Source: Campylobacter lari subsp. lari (lineage in GTDB: Bacteria > Campylobacterota > Campylobacteria > Campylobacterales > Campylobacteraceae). From it: a DNA stretch of 64,000 nucleotides. The stretch covers positions 1,054,001 to 1,118,000 of the forward strand of contig NZ_CP053830.1 in NCBI RefSeq assembly GCF_013372185.1. Reading direction: 5' to 3'. The stretch's first letter is position 1. Each line of letters begins with the position of its first letter. Shown here one piece after another: positions 1 to 7,505 of this stretch. A program made the translations under genes and the position numbers. The notes beneath the pieces are model-generated. The model worked only from the letters and a program-made list of their open reading frames with translations. It searched no databases and was not told the origin of the DNA.

Positions 1-1
1 A

Positions 2-193
2 GAAGAACTTTACGAACGCTTAAATCAAACTGCAAAATTTTCTAAAAAGAAAAAAGCTGAAATTTTACGCAATGCTTTAGAAAACTATCTTGATGAAATG
101 GAAGATTTCGTTCCTGCTATAGAAGCTTTAGAGGATCTAAAAGAAGGAGATAGTAAAAAATTGGATAATATTATAAAAAAATTAAAATGCTAG
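2..193 (+). CDS. Ribbon-helix-helix antitoxin, C-terminal part (cut by window edge)
   Basis: An open frame runs from the window edge to a TAG stop and gives 63 residues; the true start lies outside the window. The opening (ELYERLNQTAKFSKKKKAEI, then LRNALENYLDEME) has the pattern of the RHH DNA-binding fold of RelB/DinJ/ParD-type antitoxins: a strand, a Lys-rich turn and a helix of the type AEILRxALExYL. The tail is acidic and then basic, as expected for a toxin-wrapping extension. Such antitoxins normally sit just upstream of a RelE/ParE toxin gene, but no intact toxin frame follows here. The family call comes from the motif pattern only, and which antitoxin subfamily it belongs to is not resolved. 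Confidence 0.6.
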   Translation, partial: EELYERLNQTAKFSKKKKAEILRNALENYLDEMEDFVPAIEALEDLKEGDSKKLDNIIKKLKC

Positions 194-273
194 CAACCCA
201 GTTTCCAAACATTAACTATCAAAGAGCATAATTACATCTGTAAAAGCAAACATTCATAGATAACTCCTTAGTT

Positions 274-305
274 TTTAAAGATCTAGTTTTTACTAGATCT
301 TTAAA
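274..305. repeat. Perfect 13-bp inverted repeat, possible terminator
   Basis: Arms TTTAAAGATCTAG (274-286) and CTAGATCTTTAAA (293-305) are exact reverse complements around a 6-base loop. It lies 80 bases after the antitoxin stop and could end that transcript, although no clean T-run follows on either strand. It is the strongest hairpin in the 194-570 gap. Confidence 0.55.
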
Positions 306-393
306 GATATTTAGTTTTAAATATGAATGAGATTATTTATAGAATATAAAATTAGGAATAAAATTAAATTATAATTTTAAAAATTTAATATAA

Positions 394-417
394 TATAGTT
401 TGATTATCTAAACTATA
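394..417. promoter_or_regulatory. Inverted repeat TATAGTTT-N8-AAACTATA upstream of porA
   Basis: A perfect 8-bp palindrome with an 8-base spacer, about 175 bases upstream of the porA start. It has the geometry of a dimeric regulator site. It shares the core ACTAT with the other two palindromes of this gap (437-460 and 518-548). That it is an operator is inference. Confidence 0.4.
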
Positions 418-436
418 ATCATTATATACTAATAAT

Positions 437-460
437 TTATAGTACAACAACATACTATAA
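437..460. promoter_or_regulatory. Inverted repeat TTATAGTA-N8-TACTATAA upstream of porA
   Basis: A second perfect 8-bp palindrome with the same 8-base spacer, centred 43 bases downstream of the first. Same half-site core (ATAGT/ACTAT). The sequence is very AT-rich, so chance palindromes are possible, but the shared arm length and spacing argue for a repeated site. Confidence 0.4.
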
Positions 461-517
461 CTTCAAATATATCCCAATAAATACATATATTTTTATTTAC
501 TTTAAGAATTCTCATAT

Positions 518-548
518 AAAACTATGGTATAATACAAGCCATAGTTTT
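518..548. promoter_or_regulatory. porA promoter: -10 box inside a 10-bp inverted repeat
   Basis: TATAAT at 528-533 is a good sigma-70 -10 hexamer, 38 bases before the porA ATG. It sits in the loop between perfect 10-bp arms AAAACTATGG (518-527) and CCATAGTTTT (539-548). A start point about 7 bases downstream of the -10 would fall in the right arm. The arrangement suits a repressor or activator that straddles the promoter. Gap 194-570 holds nothing else that I recognise. Confidence 0.55.
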
Positions 549-570
549 AATTTTAATAAGGAGAATTCTC

Positions 571-1806
571 ATGAAACTAGTTAAACTTAGTTTAGTAGCA
601 GCTTTAGCTGCAGGTGCTTTTTCAGCAGCTAACGCTGTTTCACTTGAAGAAGCTATAAAAGATGTTGATGTATCAGGAATGATGAGATACAGATTTGAAT
701 CTGATAGAAGAGATATTGGAAATAATCAAACTATCGGTGGTTATAACAATCCTGGTAATAGCAACAACACACATAAGTTTAAATCTCAATTAAACTTCAA
801 AGCAGCTTTAGATGATAACTTCAAAGCTTTTGTTCAATTCCAATATAGCACTAGCGAATTAGGCTATGGCAATACAAGAAATGAAAAAAATGAAATTACT
901 AAAAAAGTTGGAACAAATACTCATTCAACTTTTGCTGTTCAACAAGCTTACTTAGAATACACTAACGAAGCTTATGCTACAAATGTAATCTTCGGTAAAA
1001 TGGAAGTTGGTTCTATTTGGACTGATGATGCAGTAGGTACAGGAGCTAAAGTTCTTAACAATTCTATCGAAGGCTTAACTTTTGCTGGTTATTGGTTTGA
1101 TAGCTTCAATGATGAAGATGATGGTGATTTTACTAGCTTAGGAATTAAAAATTCATCTTTATACGGTGCTGCTGTATTAGGTGACTTTGATCCATTTGCA
1201 TTCCAAGTATGGGCAGCTTATGCTAACAGCTGGGCATTCTTATATGCAGTAGATGCTAGCTATAAATTTGCATTCAACGACATGAACTTCAAAATCCAAG
1301 CTCAATACTTAGGAAATAGCTTAGACAGCGAACATACTAAAGCTGGAAGTACTTTAGATGATGGTAATTTCTATGCAGGTAAAGTTTCAGCAGATATTTC
1401 TGCATTTGATTTACAAGCTGGTGTAGTTGGTTATGGTGATAAAAATAAATATACAGTTACTACATTGGAAGATTTAGGTAGAGTTATCGCTCCAGGTCAA
1501 CAAATTTTCTATTCTGATGGCAGTGATTTAAGAGGTAGTACTGGTGAAAACTTCTTCTATTTTGCAGGTTTAGGCTATACTTTTGCTGAAACTTTAAGAG
1601 TAGGATTTGACTATATCGGTGGTAAATCTAAACAAGCTACTCATGATATAGACAAATACGAAATGGTTGGAAGCGTATCTTATGCTTATAGCCCAAAACT
1701 TACATTTAGCGGATTCTATTCTTACCTAAGTGAAGATTTCAACACAGCTGGTAAAGATAATGCTAACGATCAATTCATCAGACTTGAAGCTCTATACAAA
1801 TTCTAA
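571..1806 (+). CDS. porA: Major outer membrane protein (MOMP) porin PorA
   Basis: Campylobacter's abundant general porin, a beta-barrel in the outer membrane that admits small solutes and is the main surface antigen. The 411-residue product begins with a typical signal peptide (about residues 1-22, ending SAANA) followed by SLEEAIKDVDVSG, the conserved MOMP mature N-terminus. The body alternates hydrophobic and polar residues, with loops rich in Asn, Asp and Gly, and ends in Phe (LEALYKF), the outer membrane assembly signal. The start is fixed by AAGGAG at 558-563. It is monocistronic: it has its own -10 box (528-533) and a hairpin terminator just after the stop. Identification is confident; loop sequences vary greatly between strains. 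Confidence 0.97.
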   Translation: MKLVKLSLVAALAAGAFSAANAVSLEEAIKDVDVSGMMRYRFESDRRDIGNNQTIGGYNNPGNSNNTHKFKSQLNFKAALDDNFKAFVQFQYSTSELGYGNTRNEKNEITKKVGTNTHSTFAVQQAYLEYTNEAYATNVIFGKMEVGSIWTDDAVGTGAKVLNNSIEGLTFAGYWFDSFNDEDDGDFTSLGIKNSSLYGAAVLGDFDPFAFQVWAAYANSWAFLYAVDASYKFAFNDMNFKIQAQYLGNSLDSEHTKAGSTLDDGNFYAGKVSADISAFDLQAGVVGYGDKNKYTVTTLEDLGRVIAPGQQIFYSDGSDLRGSTGENFFYFAGLGYTFAETLRVGFDYIGGKSKQATHDIDKYEMVGSVSYAYSPKLTFSGFYSYLSEDFNTAGKDNANDQFIRLEALYKF

Positions 1807-1812
1807 TTATAA

Positions 1813-1836
1813 AAGCTAAGCCAAAAGGCTTAGCTT
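1813..1836 (+). terminator. Hairpin terminator after porA
   Basis: Arms AAGCTAAGCC and GGCTTAGCTT form a perfect 10-bp stem with an AAAA loop, starting 7 bases after the porA stop. It also overlaps the end of the minus-strand yaaA remnant, so it may act in both directions. Confidence 0.8.
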
Positions 1837-2030
1837 ACTATATCTAAGATTATCTCTTCTTTTAATCCCTGTATTTTAATTTCTTTTATTTTTAAATCAT
1901 TAGGTAGATTTTCTAATAAAGCTTCTTTGTCATGTATATTTTTACTTGCTAGTATTCTTAATATTTTACCCCTATAAGCCTTTGCAAAGTGACTTAAGGT
2001 TTTGGAATTTTTTAAAAAAGTGAGGGTAAG
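1830..2030 (-). pseudogene. 3' remnant of a YaaA-family (DUF328) peroxide stress gene
   Basis: The minus strand keeps a 66-codon frame ending at TAA (1830-1832), closed upstream by an in-frame stop just beyond 2030. It encodes FLKNSKTLSHFAKAYRG then KILRILASKN. This matches the C-terminal block of YaaA proteins, where a Lys/Ser-rich stretch leads to a conserved xHFAKxxRGKxxR segment. YaaA proteins are about 245 residues and limit iron-driven oxidative damage, so roughly three quarters of the gene is gone. No start codon or ribosome site fits. Family assignment rests on memory of the motif. Confidence 0.55.
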
Positions 2031-2054
2031 ATAATATTATTTATTTTTTTTAGA

Positions 2055-2060
2055 TATAAT
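2055..2060 (+). promoter_or_regulatory. -10 box for the cytochrome c/liv operon
   Basis: TATAAT preceded by a T-rich stretch, as usual for Campylobacter sigma-70 promoters, 35 bases before the start codon at 2096. Confidence 0.55.
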
Positions 2061-2095
2061 CGAGCTTTATTTATATATTAAAAAAGGTTATATTT

Positions 2096-2533
2096 ATGTT
2101 ACGCTTGTTTATTGTAAGTGTTTTATTTGCCAATTCACTATTGGCTTTTAATGTAAAATCTTTATTTACTTATACTTTTAATGATAATATTAGTTATGAC
2201 TTAGAAAAGGCTAAAGAAATATATTTTAAAAACAAATGCAATGCTTGTCATGGAGAAAATGGAGAAAAAAATTCTTATGGTAAAAGAGCCCTTAAAGACT
2301 TAAGTCCAGAAGAAATCAAAGGCGCTTTGAAAGATTATGCTAATGGATATTTCAAAAATCAATCAAGCGATAATATCCAAATGAGTTTATATGCTAAAAA
2401 ACTAAGTGATAGCGATATAAATCACATCATAGCTTATTTAAAGGGACAAAATTTTTCTATAGAGCTTAATCAAAAAGATCTTTTAGAAGAAGAGCCAGCG
2501 CCAAAAACTAAACATAACACATTTTTAAAATAG
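2096..2533 (+). CDS. Periplasmic c-type cytochrome (monohaem, class I)
   Basis: A 145-residue exported protein: hydrophobic signal segment at residues 1-18, then one haem-attachment motif CNACH (Cys48, Cys51, His52) followed by GENGEK. Met96 lies in IQMSLYAKKLSDSDINHIIAYL-like context (split: IQMSLYAKKL, then SDSDINHIIAYL), which is the usual place of the sixth ligand in class I cytochromes c. The tail after about residue 128 is Glu/Lys-rich. It should shuttle electrons in the periplasm; the partner is unknown. It lies 16 bases before livJ, with AAAGGAG for livJ in between, so it probably heads the liv transcript. The same adjacency exists in C. jejuni as I recall. Confidence 0.9.
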   Translation: MLRLFIVSVLFANSLLAFNVKSLFTYTFNDNISYDLEKAKEIYFKNKCNACHGENGEKNSYGKRALKDLSPEEIKGALKDYANGYFKNQSSDNIQMSLYAKKLSDSDINHIIAYLKGQNFSIELNQKDLLEEEPAPKTKHNTFLK

Positions 2534-2549
2534 CAAAAAAGGAGTTTTC

Positions 2550-3662
2550 ATGAAAAAAAATCTACTACTAGCTAGCTTACTTTGCGCTAGCTCAATTTAT
2601 GCTGCAGAAGTAAAAATAGGAGTTGTTTTACCACTTACTGGTACTTTAGCAGCCTATGGTAATGATGTATATGAGGGCATTAAACTAGCCAATACCTTAA
2701 ATCCAAATTTAAAAAATGGAGATAGTATTAAAATTATAGCTATTGATACTAAAGGCGATAAAATAGAAGCAGCAAATGCTACTACTAGACTTATCTCTCA
2801 AGATAAAGTTTTGGGTCTTATAGGTGAAGCTGTGACACCAAATACTATGCAAGTTTTATCTATAGCTGAAGAAAGAAAAATTCCTGCTATAGCTCCAGTT
2901 GCCTCAGGGGATAAACTTTTAGATAAAAAAAGCTATGCTAGTAGAGTTTGTTTTATGGATAGTTTTCAAGGAGATAAATTTGCAAACTATGCATATAAAG
3001 ATTTAAATTTAAAAAGCGTGGTTGTTATAGTTGATCAAAGCAATGTATATTCATTGGGCCTAGCAAGAGCTTTTGAAAAAGAATTTAAGCAAAATGGTGG
3101 AAAAGTACTTAAAAAATTAACCATTTCTTCAGGTGATAAAGACTTTAAAGCCATTGTTTCGCAACTTAAAAGTATCAACCCTGATTTTGTTTATATGCCA
3201 ATTTATCATCCAGAGGCTGCCTTAATAGCAAGACAAGCAAAGGCGGTTGGATTTAACAAACTTTTAAGCGCAGGAGATGGAGTAAATAATAAAACATTTA
3301 TTGAGCTTGGTGGAGATGCTGTAAATGGAGTGGTATTTACCGATAGTTTTGATTATAACAATCCTCCAACAGCTTTGTCTAAAAATTTCATCAATGCCTA
3401 TGAAAAAGATCATGGCACCAAAGAACTTCCAGCATTTTCTGCTATGGGGGCTGATGCTTATTATGTAATGGTAAATGCAATGAATGAATGCGCTAGCAAT
3501 CTTAATGCACAATGCATTAATGAAAAAATTCACTCAACTAATAATTTTGAAGGCGTGGGTGGAGTTATAAGCATAGATGCTAGTGGCAATGCAAGTCGTT
3601 CTGTAGTTATAAAAGAAATACAAAATCAAAAACAAGTATATAAAACTATTATCAATCCTTGA
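2550..3662 (+). CDS. livJ: Branched-chain amino acid ABC transporter, periplasmic binding protein
   Basis: A 370-residue substrate-binding protein of the Leu/Ile/Val family (type I periplasmic fold). Signal peptide at residues 1-18 (ends SSIYA), then the hallmark EVKIGVVLPLTGTLAAYGND opening. It delivers Leu, Ile, Val or related amino acids to the LivHMGF permease encoded just downstream. Two conserved Cys residues in the C-terminal third (NECASNLNAQC) may form a disulfide. It is followed after 10 bases by a close paralogue (livK). Ribosome site AAAGGAG at 2538-2544. Confidence 0.93.
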   Translation: MKKNLLLASLLCASSIYAAEVKIGVVLPLTGTLAAYGNDVYEGIKLANTLNPNLKNGDSIKIIAIDTKGDKIEAANATTRLISQDKVLGLIGEAVTPNTMQVLSIAEERKIPAIAPVASGDKLLDKKSYASRVCFMDSFQGDKFANYAYKDLNLKSVVVIVDQSNVYSLGLARAFEKEFKQNGGKVLKKLTISSGDKDFKAIVSQLKSINPDFVYMPIYHPEAALIARQAKAVGFNKLLSAGDGVNNKTFIELGGDAVNGVVFTDSFDYNNPPTALSKNFINAYEKDHGTKELPAFSAMGADAYYVMVNAMNECASNLNAQCINEKIHSTNNFEGVGGVISIDASGNASRSVVIKEIQNQKQVYKTIINP

Positions 3663-3672
3663 AAGGTAAACT

Positions 3673-4788
3673 ATGAAAAAAATTAGTATAGCTATATTAT
3701 CTATCATAGCTTGCAATATCATACAAGCAAAAGAAATCAACATTGGCGTAGTTTTACCTCTGACAGGTTCTACGGCAGCATATGGACAAAGTGCTTTAGA
3801 TGGAGTGAAAATTGCAAATTCTATGAAAAACACACTAAACAATGGAGATAAAGTAAATTTAGTAGTAGTAGATACAAAAGGTGATAAAATAGAAAGTGCC
3901 AATGCTAGTACAAGATTAGTTTCACAAAACAAAGCTTATGCACTAATTGGCGAAATGCTAACAGCTAATACTTTGCAAGTAATAAGAATTGGCGAAGAAA
4001 AAAAGATCCCAGTGGTTGCTCCTGCAGCTACTGCTGATAAAATTTTAAATAAAAAATTATATGCCAGTAGGGTTTGTTTTATGGATAGCTTCCAAGGCTC
4101 ATCTTTGGCTAGTTATGTAAAAAATAAACTAAACTATACTAAAGCTGTGATAATCAGCGATCAAAGCACGGATTATTCTTTGGGTTTAACTAGAGCCTTT
4201 GAAAAAGAATTTAGCAAGCAAGGTGGAAAAATTTTAGATAAATTTAGAATCACAGCAGGTGATAAAGACTTTAAAGCTATTCTTGCACAAATTAAAAATT
4301 TAAAACCTGATTTTATTTATCTTCCAGTATATTATACCGAAGCTTCTTTATTTGCACGCCAAGCAAAAGCAATGGGCATAAATATCCCTATGGGTTCAGC
4401 AGATGGAGTGGCTGATGAAACCTTTATTAATCTAGCTCAAGATGCTGCAGAAGGATATTTATTTACTGATAGCTTTGATTATAACAACCCTCCAACACAA
4501 CTTTCAAAAGACTTCATACTAGCTTATGAAAAAGAAAAACAAAACAAAGAGGTTCCAAACTTCACAGCTATGGGCGCAGATGCATATTTTGTAATTTTTG
4601 AAGCTATGCAAAAATGTGTTGATAATTTTAACAGTGAATGTATCAACAACAATATCCATACTACTTCAAAATTTGAAGGTGTTAGCGGAGTAATTAGCAT
4701 TGATAAAACGGGCAATGCTACGCGTTCAATTGTTATAAAATCAATAGAAAATCAAAAGCAAATTTACAAAGATACGATTCTTCCGTAA
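3673..4788 (+). CDS. livK: Branched-chain amino acid ABC transporter, second periplasmic binding protein
   Basis: A 371-residue paralogue of the preceding gene, aligning end to end without large gaps. It has the same signal-peptide layout (residues 1-19, ending IQA) and opening (KEINIGVVLPLTGSTAAYGQ). The pair evidently arose by tandem duplication and probably differ in ligand preference, as LivJ and LivK do in E. coli. The stop of livJ overlaps this gene's GAAAGG ribosome site, so translation may be coupled. Which paralogue deserves the J or K name cannot be decided from sequence alone. Confidence 0.92.
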   Translation: MKKISIAILSIIACNIIQAKEINIGVVLPLTGSTAAYGQSALDGVKIANSMKNTLNNGDKVNLVVVDTKGDKIESANASTRLVSQNKAYALIGEMLTANTLQVIRIGEEKKIPVVAPAATADKILNKKLYASRVCFMDSFQGSSLASYVKNKLNYTKAVIISDQSTDYSLGLTRAFEKEFSKQGGKILDKFRITAGDKDFKAILAQIKNLKPDFIYLPVYYTEASLFARQAKAMGINIPMGSADGVADETFINLAQDAAEGYLFTDSFDYNNPPTQLSKDFILAYEKEKQNKEVPNFTAMGADAYFVIFEAMQKCVDNFNSECINNNIHTTSKFEGVSGVISIDKTGNATRSIVIKSIENQKQIYKDTILP

Positions 4789-4808
4789 ATAAAATTTTAA
4801 GAGGTTCA

Positions 4809-5705
4809 ATGGATAGTTCTTTAATTTTACAGCAAGTTATAAATGGTTTTAGCTTGGGCAGTATGTATGCACTTATTGCTATAGGCTATACAATGGTCTA
4901 TGGTGTTTTAAGATTAATTAATTTTGCGCATGGTGATATCATGATGGTAGGTGCATACTCAGCTTTATTTTGTGTTACAAGTATGAATGTGCCTTTTTTA
5001 GGAGCTCTTTCTTTGGCTATGTTATTTGCGGCAGCTTTAGGTATAGCTATTGACAGAGTAGCTTATAAACCTCTAAGAAAAGCACCTAGAATTTCTTTAC
5101 TTATTACAGCCATAGGTATAAGCTTCTTAATACAAAATGTATTTAATGTCTTATTTGGCTCAACACCAAAATATTTTCCTGTACCAAGTTATCTTGAAAC
5201 GGTGATTAATTTTAATAATATCAGTATTAGTATTAATAATATTTTAGTACCTATCTTAACATTTTTTATACTATTAGTGGTTTTATTTATACTCTATAAA
5301 AGCAAATATGGCATTGCTATTAGAGCTTTAGCTTTTGATATTCATACTGTAAATTTAATGGGAATTGATGCAAATCGTATTATCGCTATTGTATTTGCAT
5401 TAGGCTCAGCTTTAGCTGCTATTGGTGGTATTTTTTGGGCCGTTAGTTATCCTTCTGTTGAACCTAGCATGGGAACTCTTATAGGGCTTAAAGCTTTTGG
5501 AGCTGCGGTTTTAGGTGGTATTGGTTCGGTTGCTGGAGCTGTTTTAGGTGGTTTGATTATAGGATTTACAGAAGTTGTTGTTGTTGCTATTTTTCCTGAT
5601 CTTTCTGGTTTTAAAGATGCTTTTGCATTTATCTTTTTAGTATTGATTTTGCTTTTTAAACCAACTGGAATTTTGGGTATAAATTTTGAAAAAAGTAGGT
5701 TTTAA
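4809..5705 (+). CDS. livH: Branched-chain amino acid ABC transporter permease LivH
   Basis: A 298-residue inner membrane permease with about eight hydrophobic segments and the family opening LQQVINGFSLGSMYALIAIG. The GALGG-type loop that contacts the ATPase shows up as GAAVLGGIGSVAGAVLGG near residues 235-252. It forms half of the translocation channel with LivM. GAGG at 4801-4804 serves as its ribosome site. The gene is separated from livM by a single base if livM starts at 5707. Confidence 0.95.
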   Translation: MDSSLILQQVINGFSLGSMYALIAIGYTMVYGVLRLINFAHGDIMMVGAYSALFCVTSMNVPFLGALSLAMLFAAALGIAIDRVAYKPLRKAPRISLLITAIGISFLIQNVFNVLFGSTPKYFPVPSYLETVINFNNISISINNILVPILTFFILLVVLFILYKSKYGIAIRALAFDIHTVNLMGIDANRIIAIVFALGSALAAIGGIFWAVSYPSVEPSMGTLIGLKAFGAAVLGGIGSVAGAVLGGLIIGFTEVVVVAIFPDLSGFKDAFAFIFLVLILLFKPTGILGINFEKSRF

Positions 5706-5706
5706 G

Positions 5707-6738
5707 ATGGTTGCAAGAAAAATTACACATTTAAGTTTTTTTATCATAGCACTTGCTTTTCTTTTTATATCTCCTTATTTTTTCAATGATTATAAAATAG
5801 GAATTTTAAGTAATATTGCTATTTTTGTTATCTTGGCAGTAAGCTATAATCTTATCAACGGGGTTACAGGACAATTTTCGCTAGAGCCAAATGGCTTTGT
5901 AGCTATAGGAGCCTATGTTGCAGCTTTAGTATTGCTTACAAGTGAAAGTAAAATCGACCAGTTTTCTTTAGAAGATCCAAGTAGCTTTATTTTGATGATT
6001 CATTCACCAAGTTTTATTGTAGCCTTACTTGCTGCTGGACTTTGTGCTATGCTTTTATCTTTAGTTTTAGCTTTTGCAGTATTTAGAGTTAGAGGGGATT
6101 ATTTAGCTATTGTAACACTAGGTTTTGGTATTATCATTAAGCTTATGGCGATTAACTTTGCTTCTGTTACAAATGGCTCTTTAGGTTTAAATGACATTCC
6201 TAAACACACTACTTTATACTGGAGTGGTGGGATTGCCATATTTTCAGTTATTATCATCTTAAACATTGTTAGTTCAAAATTTGGTAGAGCTATGAAAGCT
6301 GTAAGAGATGATGAAGATGCAGCATTGGCAATGGGTATAAACACCTTTAATATCAAAACCTTAGCCTTTAGTACTTCAGCGTTTTTAGAAGGTGTTGGGG
6401 GAGGCTTGCTTGCTTGTGCGCTAGCTTCAGTTTCACCTGAGCAATTTGACTTTTTATTTACCTTCCAACTTTTAATCATCATTGTTTTGGGCGGCTTAGG
6501 TTCAACCACTGGTGCTATTATCGGAGCTATTTTAGTAATAGGCGGAAGCGAATATTTAAGATTTTTAGATGAAAGTATGAATATTTTTGGTTATGAAACC
6601 CCTGCTATGCCTGGTCTTAGAATGGTTGTATTTTCCATTGTATTGATCTTGGTAATGCTTTTTGCAAGAAGAGGAATAATGGGAGATAAAGAATTAACAG
6701 ATATTTTATTTAAGTTTTCTAAAAGGAAGAAAAAATGA
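5707..6738 (+). CDS. livM: Branched-chain amino acid ABC transporter permease LivM
   Basis: Second channel subunit, 343 residues with multiple membrane spans. It carries the conserved NLINGVTGQFSLEPNGFVAI-type segment and the coupling loop ILGGLGSTTGAIIGA-like motif (IVLGGLGSTTGAIIGA). I chose the ATG at 5707: TAGG lies 7 bases ahead, and this leaves livH and livM one base apart. An in-frame TTG at 5686 would overlap livH and is less likely. The 3' end overlaps livG by 4 bases (ATGA), so translation is coupled. Confidence 0.92.
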   Translation: MVARKITHLSFFIIALAFLFISPYFFNDYKIGILSNIAIFVILAVSYNLINGVTGQFSLEPNGFVAIGAYVAALVLLTSESKIDQFSLEDPSSFILMIHSPSFIVALLAAGLCAMLLSLVLAFAVFRVRGDYLAIVTLGFGIIIKLMAINFASVTNGSLGLNDIPKHTTLYWSGGIAIFSVIIILNIVSSKFGRAMKAVRDDEDAALAMGINTFNIKTLAFSTSAFLEGVGGGLLACALASVSPEQFDFLFTFQLLIIIVLGGLGSTTGAIIGAILVIGGSEYLRFLDESMNIFGYETPAMPGLRMVVFSIVLILVMLFARRGIMGDKELTDILFKFSKRKKK

Positions 6739-7505
6739 TTTTAGAGCTTAAAGAAATTCATAAAAATTTTGGTGGAGTTAGCGCCATAGCAAATACCTCA
6801 TTTGCCATTAAAGAAAGTGAAATTTTTGGACTTATAGGCCCAAATGGTGCAGGAAAAACCACACTATTTAATATTATTACAGGAAATTATAAGCCAAGTA
6901 GCGGAGAAGTCTTTTTTCTAGGAAAAAAAATTAATCATTTAAAACCACACAAAATAGTTCATCTGGGTATAGCAAGAACTTTTCAAAATATCAGACTTTT
7001 TTCCAGTATGAGTGTTTTAGAAAATGTATTAATTGGCTTTGATCAAAGTATTAAATATAATATTTTCGAAGCCTTTTTACACCTTGGAAGATTTTCTAAA
7101 GCTGAAAAAAATGCAAAAAAAGCAGCTTATGAAATTTTAGAACAACTCAATATTGCCCATTTGGCTGATGAAAAAGCTACTAGTTTAAGCTATGGTCAGC
7201 AAAGAAAAGTTGAAATAGCAAGAGCTTTAGCAACAAATCCTAAGCTTTTATTGTTAGATGAACCTGCAGCAGGGATGAATTCTACAGAAAGTGACGATTT
7301 GGCTGAGTTAATTTTTAACATAAGAGATAACAAAAAAATTAGTGTTTTGCTTATAGAGCATGATATGAAATTTGTAAATAAACTTTGTGATAGAGTTATG
7401 GTGCTTGATTATGGTAAAACTATTTTTGAGGGAAAACCAAACGATGCGGTGCAAAACCCTGAAGTAATTAGTGCATATTTGGGAGATTTTAATGCTAGTA
7501 GTTAA
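6735..7505 (+). CDS. livG: Branched-chain amino acid ABC transporter ATPase LivG
   Basis: A 256-residue cytoplasmic ATPase that powers LivHM. Walker A GPNGAGKT at residues 35-42, signature LSYGQ at 151-155, Walker B LLLLDEP at 171-177 and the switch His in LLIEHDMKFV. The RTFQNIRLF segment at 81-89 is typical of LivG. Overlaps livM by 4 bases and livF by 14 bases. Confidence 0.95.
   Translation: MILELKEIHKNFGGVSAIANTSFAIKESEIFGLIGPNGAGKTTLFNIITGNYKPSSGEVFFLGKKINHLKPHKIVHLGIARTFQNIRLFSSMSVLENVLIGFDQSIKYNIFEAFLHLGRFSKAEKNAKKAAYEILEQLNIAHLADEKATSLSYGQQRKVEIARALATNPKLLLLDEPAAGMNSTESDDLAELIFNIRDNKKISVLLIEHDMKFVNKLCDRVMVLDYGKTIFEGKPNDAVQNPEVISAYLGDFNASS

Noticed and set aside
184-257. Intact RelE-type toxin gene after the antitoxin
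   Set aside because: No frame longer than about 25 codons and no ribosome site; listed only as a possible relic.
5686-5706. TTG start for livM at 5686
   Set aside because: It overlaps livH and lacks a ribosome site; the ATG at 5707 has TAGG at good spacing.
6099-6509. Open frame on the minus strand inside livM
   Set aside because: Shadow of a strongly conserved permease; composition reflects the complement of hydrophobic codons.
7471-7491. GTG start for livF at 7471
   Set aside because: The ATG at 7492 follows GGGAGA and gives the standard LivF N-terminus.
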